A stretch of DNA of 64,000 bases, from positions 80,638 through 144,637 of the forward strand of contig NZ_FMZU01000021.1 of NCBI RefSeq assembly GCF_900101545.1, in the 5' to 3' direction. A program made the translations under genes and the position numbers. This DNA is from Variovorax sp. CF079 (lineage in GTDB: Bacteria; Pseudomonadota; Gammaproteobacteria; Burkholderiales; Burkholderiaceae_C). Below, piece by piece: positions 15,299 through 23,786 of the stretch (the stretch's first letter is position 1; each line of letters begins with the position of its first letter). The notes under the pieces were generated by a model that saw only the letters and a list, made by a program, of their open reading frames with translations, was not told the DNA's origin and did no database searches.

Positions 15299-16972
15299 AT
15301 GCTATTGGTCAAACAGGAGCTGCTCGCGGCGCTCGCGAACACGCTCGAATCCTTCTCGCCCGGCGCCGGCGCCAAAGCCGCGTTCGAATCGCCCAAGGTC
15401 GCGGCGCATGGCGATTTCGCAAGCACCGCTGCGATGCAGCTCGCCAAGCCCCTGGCGCGCAAGCCGCGCGAACTGGCCGAGGACATCAGCGCCGCGCTCC
15501 AGGCCACCCCGGCCTTCGCGCAGTGGGTCGATGCCATAGAGATCGCCGGCCCCGGCTTCTTGAACATCCGCCTCAAGACCGCTGCCAAGCAGCAGGTGGT
15601 GCGCGAGGTGCTGGCCGCGGGCGAGGCCTTCGGCCGCCAGCCCGCGCGCAGCGATCGCGTGCTGGTCGAGTTCGTCTCCGCCAACCCGACCGGCCCGCTG
15701 CATGTGGGCCACGGCCGCCAGGCCGCGCTCGGCGACGCGATCTGCAACCTGCTGGCCTCGCAGGGCGCGCAGGTCTGGCGCGAGTTCTATTACAACGACG
15801 CGGGCGTGCAGATCCAGACGCTCGCCACCAGCACCCAGCTGCGCGCCAAGGGCTTCAAGCCCGGCGATGCCGAATGGCCCGAGCAGGCCTACAACGGCGA
15901 ATACATCGCCGACATCGCCGAAGACTTCAAGGCGAAGAAGACCGTGCGCTCGGACGACCGCGAATACACCGCGAGCGGCGACGTCGACGACATCGACTCG
16001 ATCCGCCAGTTCGCCGTGGCCTACCTGCGCCACGAGCAGGACCTGGACCTGAAGGCCTTCCAGGTCCGCTTCGACAACTACTACCTCGAATCGAGCCTCT
16101 ACACCAGCGGCCGGGTCGATGCGACGGTGAAGCGGCTCATCGAGGCCGGCAAGACCTACGAGCAGGACGGCGCCCTGTGGCTGAAGTCGACCGACTACGG
16201 CGACGACAAGGACCGCGTGATGCGCAAGAGCGACGGCAGCTACACCTACTTCGTGCCCGACGTCGCTTATCACATCGCCAAGTGGGAGCGCGGCTTCGGC
16301 GAGGTGGTCAACATCCAGGGCACCGACCACCACGGCACGATCGCGCGCGTGCGCGCCGGCCTGCAGGCCGCGAACGTCGGCATCCCGGCCGGCTATCCCG
16401 AGTACGTGCTGCACACCATGGTGCGCGTGATGCGCGGCGGCGAAGAGGTCAAGATCAGCAAGCGCGCCGGCAGCTACGTGACGCTGCGCGACCTGATCGA
16501 GTGGACCAGCACCGACGCCGTGCGCTTCTTCCTCCTGAGCCGCAAGCCCGACACCGAATACACCTTCGACATCGACCTCGCGCTGGCGCAGAACAACGAC
16601 AACCCGGTCTACTACGTGCAGTACGCGCATGCGCGCATCTGCTCGGTGCTGGCGGCCTGGGGCGGCGATGCGGCCGCGCTGGCGGATGTCGAGCTCGCGC
16701 CGCTGCAAAGCCCGGCTGCGCAGGCGCTGCTGCTGCTGCTGGCCAGGTACCCCGACATGCTCGCGGCCGCGGCCAAGGATTTTGCGCCGCACGACGTCAC
16801 CTTCTACCTGCGCGAACTGGCTGCCTGCTACCACAGCTACTACGACGCCGAGCGCATCCTGGTCGACGAGGAGCCGGTCAAGCGGGCCCGCCTGTCGCTG
16901 GTCGCGGCCACCGCGCAGGTGCTGCACAATGGGCTGGCAATTCTCGGCGTGAGCGCGCCGCGCAAGATGTGA
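15299..16972 (+). CDS. argS: arginine--tRNA ligase
   Basis: 557 residues, a cytoplasmic class I aminoacyl-tRNA synthetase that charges tRNA-Arg. The HIGH signature appears as HVGH (135-138, in TGPLHVGHGRQAALGD). The KMSK-type loop is KISK (385-388). An N-terminal Add-1 domain and a C-terminal DALR anticodon-binding domain (ending near NGLAILGVSAPRKM) frame the core, as in the family. A -10 element just before ATG 15299 supports this start. The SPOR gene follows after 9 bp. Confidence 0.97.
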   Translation: MLLVKQELLAALANTLESFSPGAGAKAAFESPKVAAHGDFASTAAMQLAKPLARKPRELAEDISAALQATPAFAQWVDAIEIAGPGFLNIRLKTAAKQQVVREVLAAGEAFGRQPARSDRVLVEFVSANPTGPLHVGHGRQAALGDAICNLLASQGAQVWREFYYNDAGVQIQTLATSTQLRAKGFKPGDAEWPEQAYNGEYIADIAEDFKAKKTVRSDDREYTASGDVDDIDSIRQFAVAYLRHEQDLDLKAFQVRFDNYYLESSLYTSGRVDATVKRLIEAGKTYEQDGALWLKSTDYGDDKDRVMRKSDGSYTYFVPDVAYHIAKWERGFGEVVNIQGTDHHGTIARVRAGLQAANVGIPAGYPEYVLHTMVRVMRGGEEVKISKRAGSYVTLRDLIEWTSTDAVRFFLLSRKPDTEYTFDIDLALAQNNDNPVYYVQYAHARICSVLAAWGGDAAALADVELAPLQSPAAQALLLLLARYPDMLAAAAKDFAPHDVTFYLRELAACYHSYYDAERILVDEEPVKRARLSLVAATAQVLHNGLAILGVSAPRKM

Positions 16973-16981
16973 TTTCGAACC

Positions 16982-17710
16982 ATGACTAAAAGACAGAGCG
17001 GCAACATTGTCATCGGGCTGATCGTCGGCCTGGTGCTGGGGCTGGGCGTGGCGCTGGGCATCGCGGTCTATGTGACCAAGGTGCCGATCCCCTTCATGAC
17101 CAAGACCCAGCGCGGCGGCCCCGAGCAAGACGAAGCCGAGGCGCGCAAGAACCGCGACTGGGACCCCAACGGCCCGCTCGCCGGCAAGGCAGGCGCCGCC
17201 CGCCCGCAGGCACCCGCGACGCCCGCACCGCCCCAGCCCGCCACGGCGGGGGCGCCCACGCCGCCGACCGCGCCGGCGCCCGTGGTGGTGCCACCCGGCG
17301 CGCAGCAGCAACAGCAACAGCAACAGCCACAGCGCGCCGGACGGCCGCCCCTGCCGGCCGAAGCCAACGCGGTGCCGCCATCGAACGACCCGATCGGCGA
17401 TCTCGCGCGGGCACGTTCGGGCGCCAGCCCCGGCGCCACCACCGCCGCCGCGGCGCCCAGCGCCAGCACCGATCCTTTCATGTATTTCGTCCAGGCCGGC
17501 GCCTTCCGCACCCCCGAGGACGCCGAGGCGCAGCGCGCCAAGCTTTCGCTGATGGGCGTGGAAGCGCGCATCACCGAGCGCGAGCAGGCCGGCCGCACCG
17601 TCTACCGCGTGCGCGCGGGGCCTTTCAACAAGAAGGAAGATGCGGACCGGCTCAAGGAGCGGCTCGACGGCGGTGGCCTCGAATCTGCCTTGGTGCGCGT
17701 CCAGCGCTGA
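16982..17710 (+). CDS. SPOR domain-containing protein (FtsN-like)
   Basis: 242 residues. One membrane span (about 8-31, IVIGLIVGLVLGLGVALGIAVYV) is followed by a long Pro/Ala/Gln-rich linker that includes a run of eight glutamines. The C-terminal SPOR domain (about 165-240, YFVQAGAFRTPEDAEAQRAKL to GPFNKKEDADRLKERL) binds denuded septal peptidoglycan. This is the FtsN layout, so a role in cell division is likely. It lies 9 bp after argS and before dsbA, an order common in Comamonadaceae. Confidence 0.88.
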   Translation: MTKRQSGNIVIGLIVGLVLGLGVALGIAVYVTKVPIPFMTKTQRGGPEQDEAEARKNRDWDPNGPLAGKAGAARPQAPATPAPPQPATAGAPTPPTAPAPVVVPPGAQQQQQQQQPQRAGRPPLPAEANAVPPSNDPIGDLARARSGASPGATTAAAAPSASTDPFMYFVQAGAFRTPEDAEAQRAKLSLMGVEARITEREQAGRTVYRVRAGPFNKKEDADRLKERLDGGGLESALVRVQR

Positions 17711-17794
17711 GCCTTCATCCATACTCAAGCTCGCCGGTCCGGGAACTCCGGGCCAGCCGCGGGCTCTGTCAGCCGCACAGGAGAACTTCTTAAT

Positions 17795-18439
17795 ATGAAA
17801 CGTCGTGACTTTTCGCTGGCCGCCACTTCGCTGGGGCTTCTTCCCCTCGCCTCACTTTCGCACGCCCAGGCGCTCGCGCCCAAGGCGGGCACCGACTACG
17901 CCGTGCTCGACAAGCGCGTGCCGGTCGACGCGCCGGCCGGGAAGGTCGAGGTGATCGAGTTCTTCTGGTACAGCTGCCCGCATTGCAACGCCTTCGAGCC
18001 GACGCTCGAGACCTGGATCAAGAAGCTGCCCGCCCACGTGTCTTTCAAGCGCGTGCCGGTCGCCTTCCAGCCCAGCTTCCAGCCGCAGCAGCGGCTCTAT
18101 TACGCGCTGGAAGCGATGGGCAAGGTTGACGAATACCAGCGCAAGGTGTTCGCCGCGATCCATCAGCAGCGCCAGAACCTCTCGGGCGAGCAGCAGATCA
18201 TCGACTGGGCCGCGGCCAACGGCCTCGACAAGGCCAAGTTCACCGAGAACTTCAAGTCCTTCAGCGTGGCGAGCAAGATCCAGCGCGCCAAGCAGCTGCA
18301 GGAGGCTTACCAAGTGGCCGGCGTGCCCGCGATGGGCATCGCGGGCAGGTGGTATACGGACGGCGAACTCGCGCGCAGCATGGACCGCGCGCTGCAGGTC
18401 ACTGACTTCCTGGTCGGCGAAGCGCGCAAGAGCGCGTAA
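17795..18439 (+). CDS. dsbA: thiol:disulfide interchange protein DsbA
   Basis: 214 residues. A signal peptide ends near SHAQ (about residue 24). The thioredoxin-fold active site CPHC is at residues 61-64 in FFWYSCPHCNAFEP, and the cis-Pro loop is VAGVPAMGIAGRW near residue 175. DsbA oxidises cysteine pairs in exported proteins; in this window the PsiF and TpsA cysteine repeats would be candidate clients (inference). AGGAG precedes ATG 17795 by about ten bases. A terminator follows. Confidence 0.95.
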   Translation: MKRRDFSLAATSLGLLPLASLSHAQALAPKAGTDYAVLDKRVPVDAPAGKVEVIEFFWYSCPHCNAFEPTLETWIKKLPAHVSFKRVPVAFQPSFQPQQRLYYALEAMGKVDEYQRKVFAAIHQQRQNLSGEQQIIDWAAANGLDKAKFTENFKSFSVASKIQRAKQLQEAYQVAGVPAMGIAGRWYTDGELARSMDRALQVTDFLVGEARKSA

Positions 18440-18477
18440 AAAAGCGCCTCCCGCCGCTCGTCGCGGCAACCAGCAGG

Positions 18478-18500
18478 AAGCCCGCTTCGGCGGGCTTTTT
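18478..18500 (+). terminator. rho-independent terminator after dsbA
   Basis: AGCCCGC-TTCG-GCGGGCT (18479-18496) forms a perfect 7-bp stem with a UUCG tetraloop, followed by a run of T. Confidence 0.9.
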
Positions 18501-18565
18501 CATCCGCCGGCGGAAACCGGATCCATGAGGCCGCATACAATCGCCCAGCAAGTTTCGTGCCTTTT

Positions 18566-19258
18566 ATGACATCGTTACATTCCTCCTCCGTTTCTCGCCA
18601 CCTTTGTCGCGCTTTCGTATTCGCCTTGGGCGTGGCCGGCCTCGTGTCGGCGGCGCAGGCCGAGAAGGCGGACCGCACCAAGCCGATGAACATCGAGGCC
18701 GACGCCATGCGCTACGACGACCTCAAGCAGACCAGCGTCTTCACCGGCAACGTGGTGGTGACCAAGGGCACCATCATCATCCGCGGCATCCGCATCGACG
18801 TGCGGCAGGATCCCGAGGGCTACCAGTACGGCATCGTCACGGCCGCGCCCGGCAAGCTGGCCTATTTCAAGCAGAAGCGCGACGCCGGCCCCGACGAGTG
18901 GATCGAGGGCGAGTCGGAAGTCATCGAGTACGACAGCCGCGCCGACAACGTGAAGTTCATCCGCCGTGCGGTGATGCGTCGCCTGGTCGGCGCGACACCC
19001 AACGACGAAAGCAGCGGACCTTTGATCGTCTACGACCAGAGCAACGACACCTTCACCGTCAACGGCTCGCCGCTGCCGCCCAATGCGGGCGTGGCGACCC
19101 AGCCCGGCGGCCGCGTCAAGGCCATCCTCACGCCCAAGGCGGCCGCTTCCGCGCCCGCTGCCGGGTCCGCCAGGCCGGCGGCGCCGGCCGCCTCCGCGCC
19201 GGCGTCCGGAACGGGCCTGCGCTCGACCACCACGCTCGGCGGAGAGCAGCGCAAGTGA
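18566..19258 (+). CDS. lptA: lipopolysaccharide transport periplasmic protein LptA
   Basis: 230 residues from ATG 18566; an in-frame GTG at 18557 would add three. A signal peptide ends near AAQA. The OstA-like beta-jellyroll core carries KPMNIEADAMRYDDLKQTSVFTGN split as two typical strands, GTIIIRGIRIDV, and DRADNVKF-type repeats. LptA bridges LptC and LptD and carries lipopolysaccharide across the periplasm. The Ala/Pro-rich tail is a lineage feature. The GTG of lptB overlaps its stop. TACAAT at 18536-18541 is a possible -10. Confidence 0.93.
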   Translation: MTSLHSSSVSRHLCRAFVFALGVAGLVSAAQAEKADRTKPMNIEADAMRYDDLKQTSVFTGNVVVTKGTIIIRGIRIDVRQDPEGYQYGIVTAAPGKLAYFKQKRDAGPDEWIEGESEVIEYDSRADNVKFIRRAVMRRLVGATPNDESSGPLIVYDQSNDTFTVNGSPLPPNAGVATQPGGRVKAILTPKAAASAPAAGSARPAAPAASAPASGTGLRSTTTLGGEQRK

Positions 19259-20031
19259 GCGGCGGCAACGAAGTCCTGGGCAGCCGCCTCGAGGCGCGCG
19301 GCCTGCAGAAGAGCTACGGCAGCCGCAAGGTCGTCAAGGACGTCTCGCTCGGCGTGCAAAAGGGCGAGGTGGTCGGCCTGCTGGGGCCCAACGGCGCGGG
19401 CAAGACCACCTCCTTCTACATGATCGTCGGGCTGGTGCGGGCGGATGCGGGCGAAATCAGCATCGACGGCGAACCGATCGCGCACATGCCGATCCACCGC
19501 CGCGCCCGCATGGGCTTGAGCTACCTGCCGCAGGAAGCTTCGATCTTCCGCAAGCTCACGGTCGAGGAGAACGTGCGCGCCGTGCTCGAGCTGCAGCGCG
19601 AACTCGACGACGCGGGCCGGCCGGTGCCGCTGTCGAAGCAGCGCATCGAGGAACGCCTCGGCGAACTGCTGCACGACCTGCGCGTCGACCATCTGCGCGA
19701 TTCGCCCGCGCTGGCGCTGTCGGGCGGCGAGCGCCGCCGCGTCGAGATCGCGCGGGCGCTTGCCACGCAGCCGCGCTTCATCCTGCTGGACGAGCCCTTC
19801 GCCGGCATCGATCCGATCGCGGTGATCGAGATCCAGCGGATCATCAGTTTCCTGAAGGAACGCGGCATCGGCGTGCTCATCACCGACCACAACGTGCGCG
19901 AGACGCTGGGCATCTGCGATCACGCCTTCATCATCAGCGACGGGCATGTGCTGGCACAAGGCACGCCTTCGGAGATCGTCGACAACGCCGAGGTACGACG
20001 CGTGTACCTGGGCGAGCATTTCCGGATGTAG
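19255..20031 (+). CDS. lptB: LPS export ABC transporter ATP-binding protein LptB
   Basis: 258 residues; the cytoplasmic ATPase of the LptB2FG complex that extracts lipopolysaccharide from the inner membrane. Walker A is GPNGAGKTT (44-52), the signature LSGGE (155-159), Walker B ILLDEP (176-181), and the switch His is in ITDHNVRETL. The GTG start at 19255 shares bases with the lptA stop (GTGA), indicating coupling. rpoN starts 14 bp after its stop, an order conserved in many proteobacteria. Confidence 0.95.
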   Translation: MSGGNEVLGSRLEARGLQKSYGSRKVVKDVSLGVQKGEVVGLLGPNGAGKTTSFYMIVGLVRADAGEISIDGEPIAHMPIHRRARMGLSYLPQEASIFRKLTVEENVRAVLELQRELDDAGRPVPLSKQRIEERLGELLHDLRVDHLRDSPALALSGGERRRVEIARALATQPRFILLDEPFAGIDPIAVIEIQRIISFLKERGIGVLITDHNVRETLGICDHAFIISDGHVLAQGTPSEIVDNAEVRRVYLGEHFRM

Positions 20032-20045
20032 GGGACCGTACTTCG

Positions 20046-21626
20046 ATGAAGCAAGGGCTCTCGCTTCGCGTTTCCCAGCACCTGGCGCTCACGCCGCAGC
20101 TGCAGCAGTCGATCCGGCTGCTGCAGCTCTCCACGCTCGAATTGAGCCAGGAAGTGGAGCAGATGCTCGACGAGAACCCGTTCCTCGAACGCACGGCCGA
20201 AGAGGCGCCGCGCGAGGAGTTCGGTCTCGAGGCGGCCGATGCGCCGGTGCGCGACGAAGACCGCCAGGCCGAGGGCGAGGCTGACTTCGTCCCCGGCCCG
20301 GCCGCGGCGCCGGCCGAGGTGGCGGTCGCCGCCAACGGCGATGCCGAAGCGGCTGCGCCCGCCGACAGCGAACCCGACTGGGAGGGCGACGGTACGGTCG
20401 ACCTCGCGCCCGACGACAGCGAATGGGGCGGCGATGCGCCCGCGCGCGCCAACAACCTCGGCGACGACGAGCGCACCGATGCGACCGAGCTCGCGCGCAG
20501 CCAGGAATCGCTGCAGTCCTTCCTGCACCGGCAGGCGCTGTCGCTGCGCCTGGACGAGAACGACTGCGCCGCGCTGCGCTTCCTGATCGAATCGCTCAAC
20601 GACGACGGCTACCTCGAGGATTCGCTGCCAGCGCTGGCCTCGGGCCTCGCGGGCGACGACAACGACCAGTTCGACGAACTGGTGCATCACTTCCAGGTCG
20701 CGCTGGGCCTGCTGCAGAGTTTGGAGCCGGCCGGCGTCGGCGCCCGCAGCCTCGGCGAATGCCTGACCATCCAGCTGCGCCAGCTGGCGAGCGCCAAGGA
20801 GAGCGAGGAGGAGGCCCAGGTGCGCAAGACCGCCATCGCGATCTGCAAGCAGCCGATGGAGCTGCTCGCGCGGCGCGACTTCAAGCGCCTGGCCACGCTC
20901 ACGCGCAGCAATGAAGACGAGGTGCGCGCTGCACTGCAGCTGATCGCCAGGCTCGAGCCCAAGCCAGGGCGCCGCTTCGTCGACGTCGAGCGCAACATCG
21001 TCGTGCCCGACGTGATCGTCACGCGCATCGGCCACGGCACCAACGCGAAGTTCCGCGTCATGCTCAATCCCGAGGTCATGCCGCGGCTGCGCGTGCACGA
21101 CATCTATGCCGGCGCGCTCAAGCAGCACAAGGGCGAGGGCAGCCAGGCGCTGTCGCAGCGGCTGCAGGAAGCGCGCTGGTTCATCAAGAACATCCAGCAG
21201 CGCTTCGACACCATCCTCAGGGTCTCCAACGCGATCGTCGAGCGGCAGAAGAGCTACTTCGTGCACGGCGAGCTCGCGATGCGGCCGCTGGTGCTGCGCG
21301 AGATCGCCGACGAGCTGGGCCTGCACGAATCCACCATCAGCCGCGTGACCACCGCCAAGTACATGGCCACGCCCTACGGCACCGTCGAGCTCAAGTACTT
21401 CTTCGGCTCGGCGCTCGGCACCGAAACCGGCGGCAACGCCTCCAGCACCGCGGTGCGCGCGCTGATCAAGCAGTTCGTGAGCGCCGAGGACGTGAGGAAG
21501 CCGCTGTCCGACAGCCAGGTGTCCGAGATGCTCAAGGAGCAGGGCATCGAGTGCGCGCGCCGCACGGTGGCCAAGTACCGCGAGGCGCTGCGCATCGCGC
21601 CTGCGAACCTGCGCAAGGCACTCTAG
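20046..21626 (+). CDS. rpoN: RNA polymerase sigma-54 factor
   Basis: 526 residues. Region I is the Gln/Leu-rich N-terminus (LRVSQHLALTPQLQQSIRLLQL), which contacts enhancer-binding activators. An acidic linker spans about 55-150. The core-binding domain follows, then the helix-turn-helix (ADELGLHESTISRVTTAKY) and the diagnostic RpoN box ARRTVAKYRE (504-513). Sigma-54 directs transcription of nitrogen, motility and related genes and needs an AAA+ activator. It is downstream of lptAB as in many relatives. Confidence 0.97.
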   Translation: MKQGLSLRVSQHLALTPQLQQSIRLLQLSTLELSQEVEQMLDENPFLERTAEEAPREEFGLEAADAPVRDEDRQAEGEADFVPGPAAAPAEVAVAANGDAEAAAPADSEPDWEGDGTVDLAPDDSEWGGDAPARANNLGDDERTDATELARSQESLQSFLHRQALSLRLDENDCAALRFLIESLNDDGYLEDSLPALASGLAGDDNDQFDELVHHFQVALGLLQSLEPAGVGARSLGECLTIQLRQLASAKESEEEAQVRKTAIAICKQPMELLARRDFKRLATLTRSNEDEVRAALQLIARLEPKPGRRFVDVERNIVVPDVIVTRIGHGTNAKFRVMLNPEVMPRLRVHDIYAGALKQHKGEGSQALSQRLQEARWFIKNIQQRFDTILRVSNAIVERQKSYFVHGELAMRPLVLREIADELGLHESTISRVTTAKYMATPYGTVELKYFFGSALGTETGGNASSTAVRALIKQFVSAEDVRKPLSDSQVSEMLKEQGIECARRTVAKYREALRIAPANLRKAL

Positions 21627-21628
21627 CG

Positions 21629-23233
21629 ATGAGTCGCCGTCCGAGTCCGCTCCCAAGCTGGATTCGCCTCGGCCTGGCCTTGATGGCGGTGCTTCTTCTC
21701 GCCACCGGCTGCGCGATGCTGCCGGCCGAATTCGAGCGCACGCCGTCCAAGGCGATGCCCTTGTCCACCGGCACCGTGCTGGGCCGCATCGCCAAGGCCT
21801 CGCAGCCGGATGCGGACTTGAGCGGCTTCCGGCTCATGCCCAGCGGCGACTTCGCGCTCAACACGCGGCTCGAGCTCGCGCGCCGCGCCGAGCGCACGCT
21901 CGACGTCCAGTACTACCAGATCGACAACGACGAGACCGGCCGCTACCTGCTGCGCACACTGCGCGACGCGGCCCAGCGCGGCGTGCGCGTGCGGCTCCTG
22001 ATGGACGATCTCTACACCGCGGGCGAGGACGAGCTGCTGCTCGCGCTGGCCGCCACACCCAACCTCGAGCTGCGGCTCTTCAACCCGTTTCCGGCCGGGC
22101 GCGGCAGCATGCTCAGGCGCTTCTCGGCCTCGCTCTTCGACTTCAGCCGCGTCAACCGGCGCATGCACAACAAGCTCTTCATCGCCGACGGCGCGATGGC
22201 GGTGGCCGGCGGGCGCAACATCGGCAACCCGTACTTCACGCAGACGGCCGGCGCGAACTTCATCGACCTCGACACCTTCGTCGCCGGCGCCCTGATCCCG
22301 CGTCTTTCCAGCCTGTTCGACCTGTACTGGAACAGCGAGCACGTGCGGCCGATCGAAACCGTGGTCGCGCCCACGCTCGCGCGGGAGGAACGGCAGCGGC
22401 GCTTCGAGGAGCTGACTGCCCCGGCCACCACCCCGGCACCGCGTTCGCCGGCGCCCAACGACCTGCTGGGCTACAGCCCGATCGTCGAGAACCTCAACGC
22501 CGGCAAGCTCGACCTCATCTGGACCACCGCCGAGGCGTATGCCGATTCGCCCGAGCGCGTGATCGGCAAACAGGTCACCTACGGCGGCGTGCCGCTGCTC
22601 GACGTCGACAGCGTGCGCTACAACGTGGTCGAGCAGATGCGGCGCGGGCGTTCCGACGTGACGCTGGTGTCGCCCTACCTGATCCCCGGCAAGGAGGGGC
22701 TGGAGGTGCTGCGCGAGATCCGCCGGCGCGGCATGAAGATCAGCGTGGTCACCAACTCGCTGGCCGCCACCGACGAGCCCGTGGTCCACACCGGCTACCG
22801 CCGCTACCGGGCCGACATGCTGCGGCTCGGCGCCGAGATCCACGAGCTGAGCTCGGTGCGCACGCGGCGCAGCGTGCGCCTGGGCCTGTTCGGCACGCAG
22901 ATCGGACGCCTGCACGCCAAGTCGGCCGTGATCGACGGGCGCACGCTCTTCGTCGGCTCGATGAATTTCGACCCGCGCTCGGAAGTGCACAACACCGAGA
23001 TCGGCCTCTTCATCTTCAGCCGTGAGATGGCGCAGCAGGTGCTGAAGCTGGTCGAGGTGCTCAAGCAGCAGGGCGCCTACAAGGTGCGTTTCGCGCCCGG
23101 CACCGAGAAAATGGAATGGGTGAGCGAGGAGGCCGGCGTCGAACAGGTGCTCACCAGCGAGCCCGATGCGGGCTTCTGGGACCACCTGATGCTGGAGCTG
23201 CTGGCGCCGCTGGCGCCGGAGAGCCTGCTCTAG
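21629..23233 (+). CDS. phospholipase D family lipoprotein (cardiolipin-synthase-like)
   Basis: 534 residues with two HKD motifs: H180-N-K182...D187 and H429-A-K431...D436, which pair to form one phosphodiesterase site. The N-terminus has a hydrophobic segment and a lipobox (LLATGC), so it is probably a lipoprotein. The architecture resembles the ClsC-type proteins that make cardiolipin or transfer phosphatidyl groups; the exact substrate is inferred. It starts 2 bp after rpoN and may be co-transcribed. It converges on the repeat-rich gene at 23240. Confidence 0.85.
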   Translation: MSRRPSPLPSWIRLGLALMAVLLLATGCAMLPAEFERTPSKAMPLSTGTVLGRIAKASQPDADLSGFRLMPSGDFALNTRLELARRAERTLDVQYYQIDNDETGRYLLRTLRDAAQRGVRVRLLMDDLYTAGEDELLLALAATPNLELRLFNPFPAGRGSMLRRFSASLFDFSRVNRRMHNKLFIADGAMAVAGGRNIGNPYFTQTAGANFIDLDTFVAGALIPRLSSLFDLYWNSEHVRPIETVVAPTLAREERQRRFEELTAPATTPAPRSPAPNDLLGYSPIVENLNAGKLDLIWTTAEAYADSPERVIGKQVTYGGVPLLDVDSVRYNVVEQMRRGRSDVTLVSPYLIPGKEGLEVLREIRRRGMKISVVTNSLAATDEPVVHTGYRRYRADMLRLGAEIHELSSVRTRRSVRLGLFGTQIGRLHAKSAVIDGRTLFVGSMNFDPRSEVHNTEIGLFIFSREMAQQVLKLVEVLKQQGAYKVRFAPGTEKMEWVSEEAGVEQVLTSEPDAGFWDHLMLELLAPLAPESLL

Positions 23234-23239
23234 ACCTCA

Positions 23240-23620
23240 TCAGTAGCGATAACGGTCATAACGGTCATAACGGTCATAACGGTCATAACGGTCATGACGG
23301 CCATGACGGTCATGGCGGTAGTGATGGCGATCACCGTGCCGGTACTCGTCGCGGTATTCATGGCGGTAGAAGTGCCGCGGCGGCGGGCGGTGGTAGTCAT
23401 ACACGGGAGCCGGACGGTAGTGCCGCGGCGGCGGGTCGTAGTAGACCGGCGCCGGGGCATAGTGGACCGGGCTGGCAATGCCGACGGCGACCCCTGGCAC
23501 ATGGATGCCCACCGACACGGCCAGGTCCCTGGCGCTGGCGGACGTGGCGCCCAGCACGGCTGCGGCGGAGAAGGCGCCGGCGGCGATCCACTTGAAGAAG
23601 CGGGTGTGCGCGATGTTCAT
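23240..23620 (-). CDS. secreted His/Tyr/Arg/Pro-rich repeat protein
   Basis: 126 residues. A signal peptide ends near SASA (about residue 30). The rest is low complexity: a Pro/Tyr/His-rich section (RPAPVYDYHRPPPRHFYRH) followed by a tail of repeated Asp-Arg-Tyr triplets. An AGGAG precedes ATG 23620, which decides the start. Similar small Tyr/His-rich exported proteins occur in Burkholderiales without known function; metal or polyanion binding is speculation. The tail is coded by a 9-bp tandem repeat. Confidence 0.7.
   Translation of the reverse strand: MNIAHTRFFKWIAAGAFSAAAVLGATSASARDLAVSVGIHVPGVAVGIASPVHYAPAPVYYDPPPRHYRPAPVYDYHRPPPRHFYRHEYRDEYRHGDRHHYRHDRHGRHDRYDRYDRYDRYDRYRY
23251..23295 (+). 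repeat. 9-bp tandem repeat, five exact copies
   Basis: AACGGTCAT repeats five times exactly, then degenerates (GACGGCCAT, GACGGTCAT). It encodes the DRY triplets at the C-terminus of the minus-strand gene. Being a multiple of three, copy-number change would alter length without shifting frame. Confidence 0.9.
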
Positions 23621-23747
23621 GAAGAAACTCCTGAAGGCATGAAGTGCCGTTGGGGTCATTGCACCCGGCCCGCGTAAAGCAGGACCCGCCTGCTCCGTGA
23701 AGCTTGTTGCTGAATGTTGCAGCGCGGACGTACAGCGCAGGAGCGGA

Positions 23748-23780
23748 CTTACCACATAAAATGCAGTTTTGTGGGGTAAG
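23748..23780. promoter_or_regulatory. 33-bp imperfect inverted repeat before the nucleotidyltransferase gene
   Basis: The arms CTTACCACATAAAA (23748-23761) and TTTTGTGGGGTAAG (23767-23780) pair at 12 of 14 positions around a 5-base loop. The repeat ends six bases before ATG 23787 and contains TAAAAT. It could be an operator or a leader hairpin that masks the start. Confidence 0.55.
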
Positions 23781-23786
23781 AAATCC

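Noticed and set aside
17300..17330. CAG/CAA run as a variable microsatellite
   Set aside because: It is short and interrupted (mixed CAG and CAA) and codes a poly-Gln linker common in SPOR proteins; no sign of instability.
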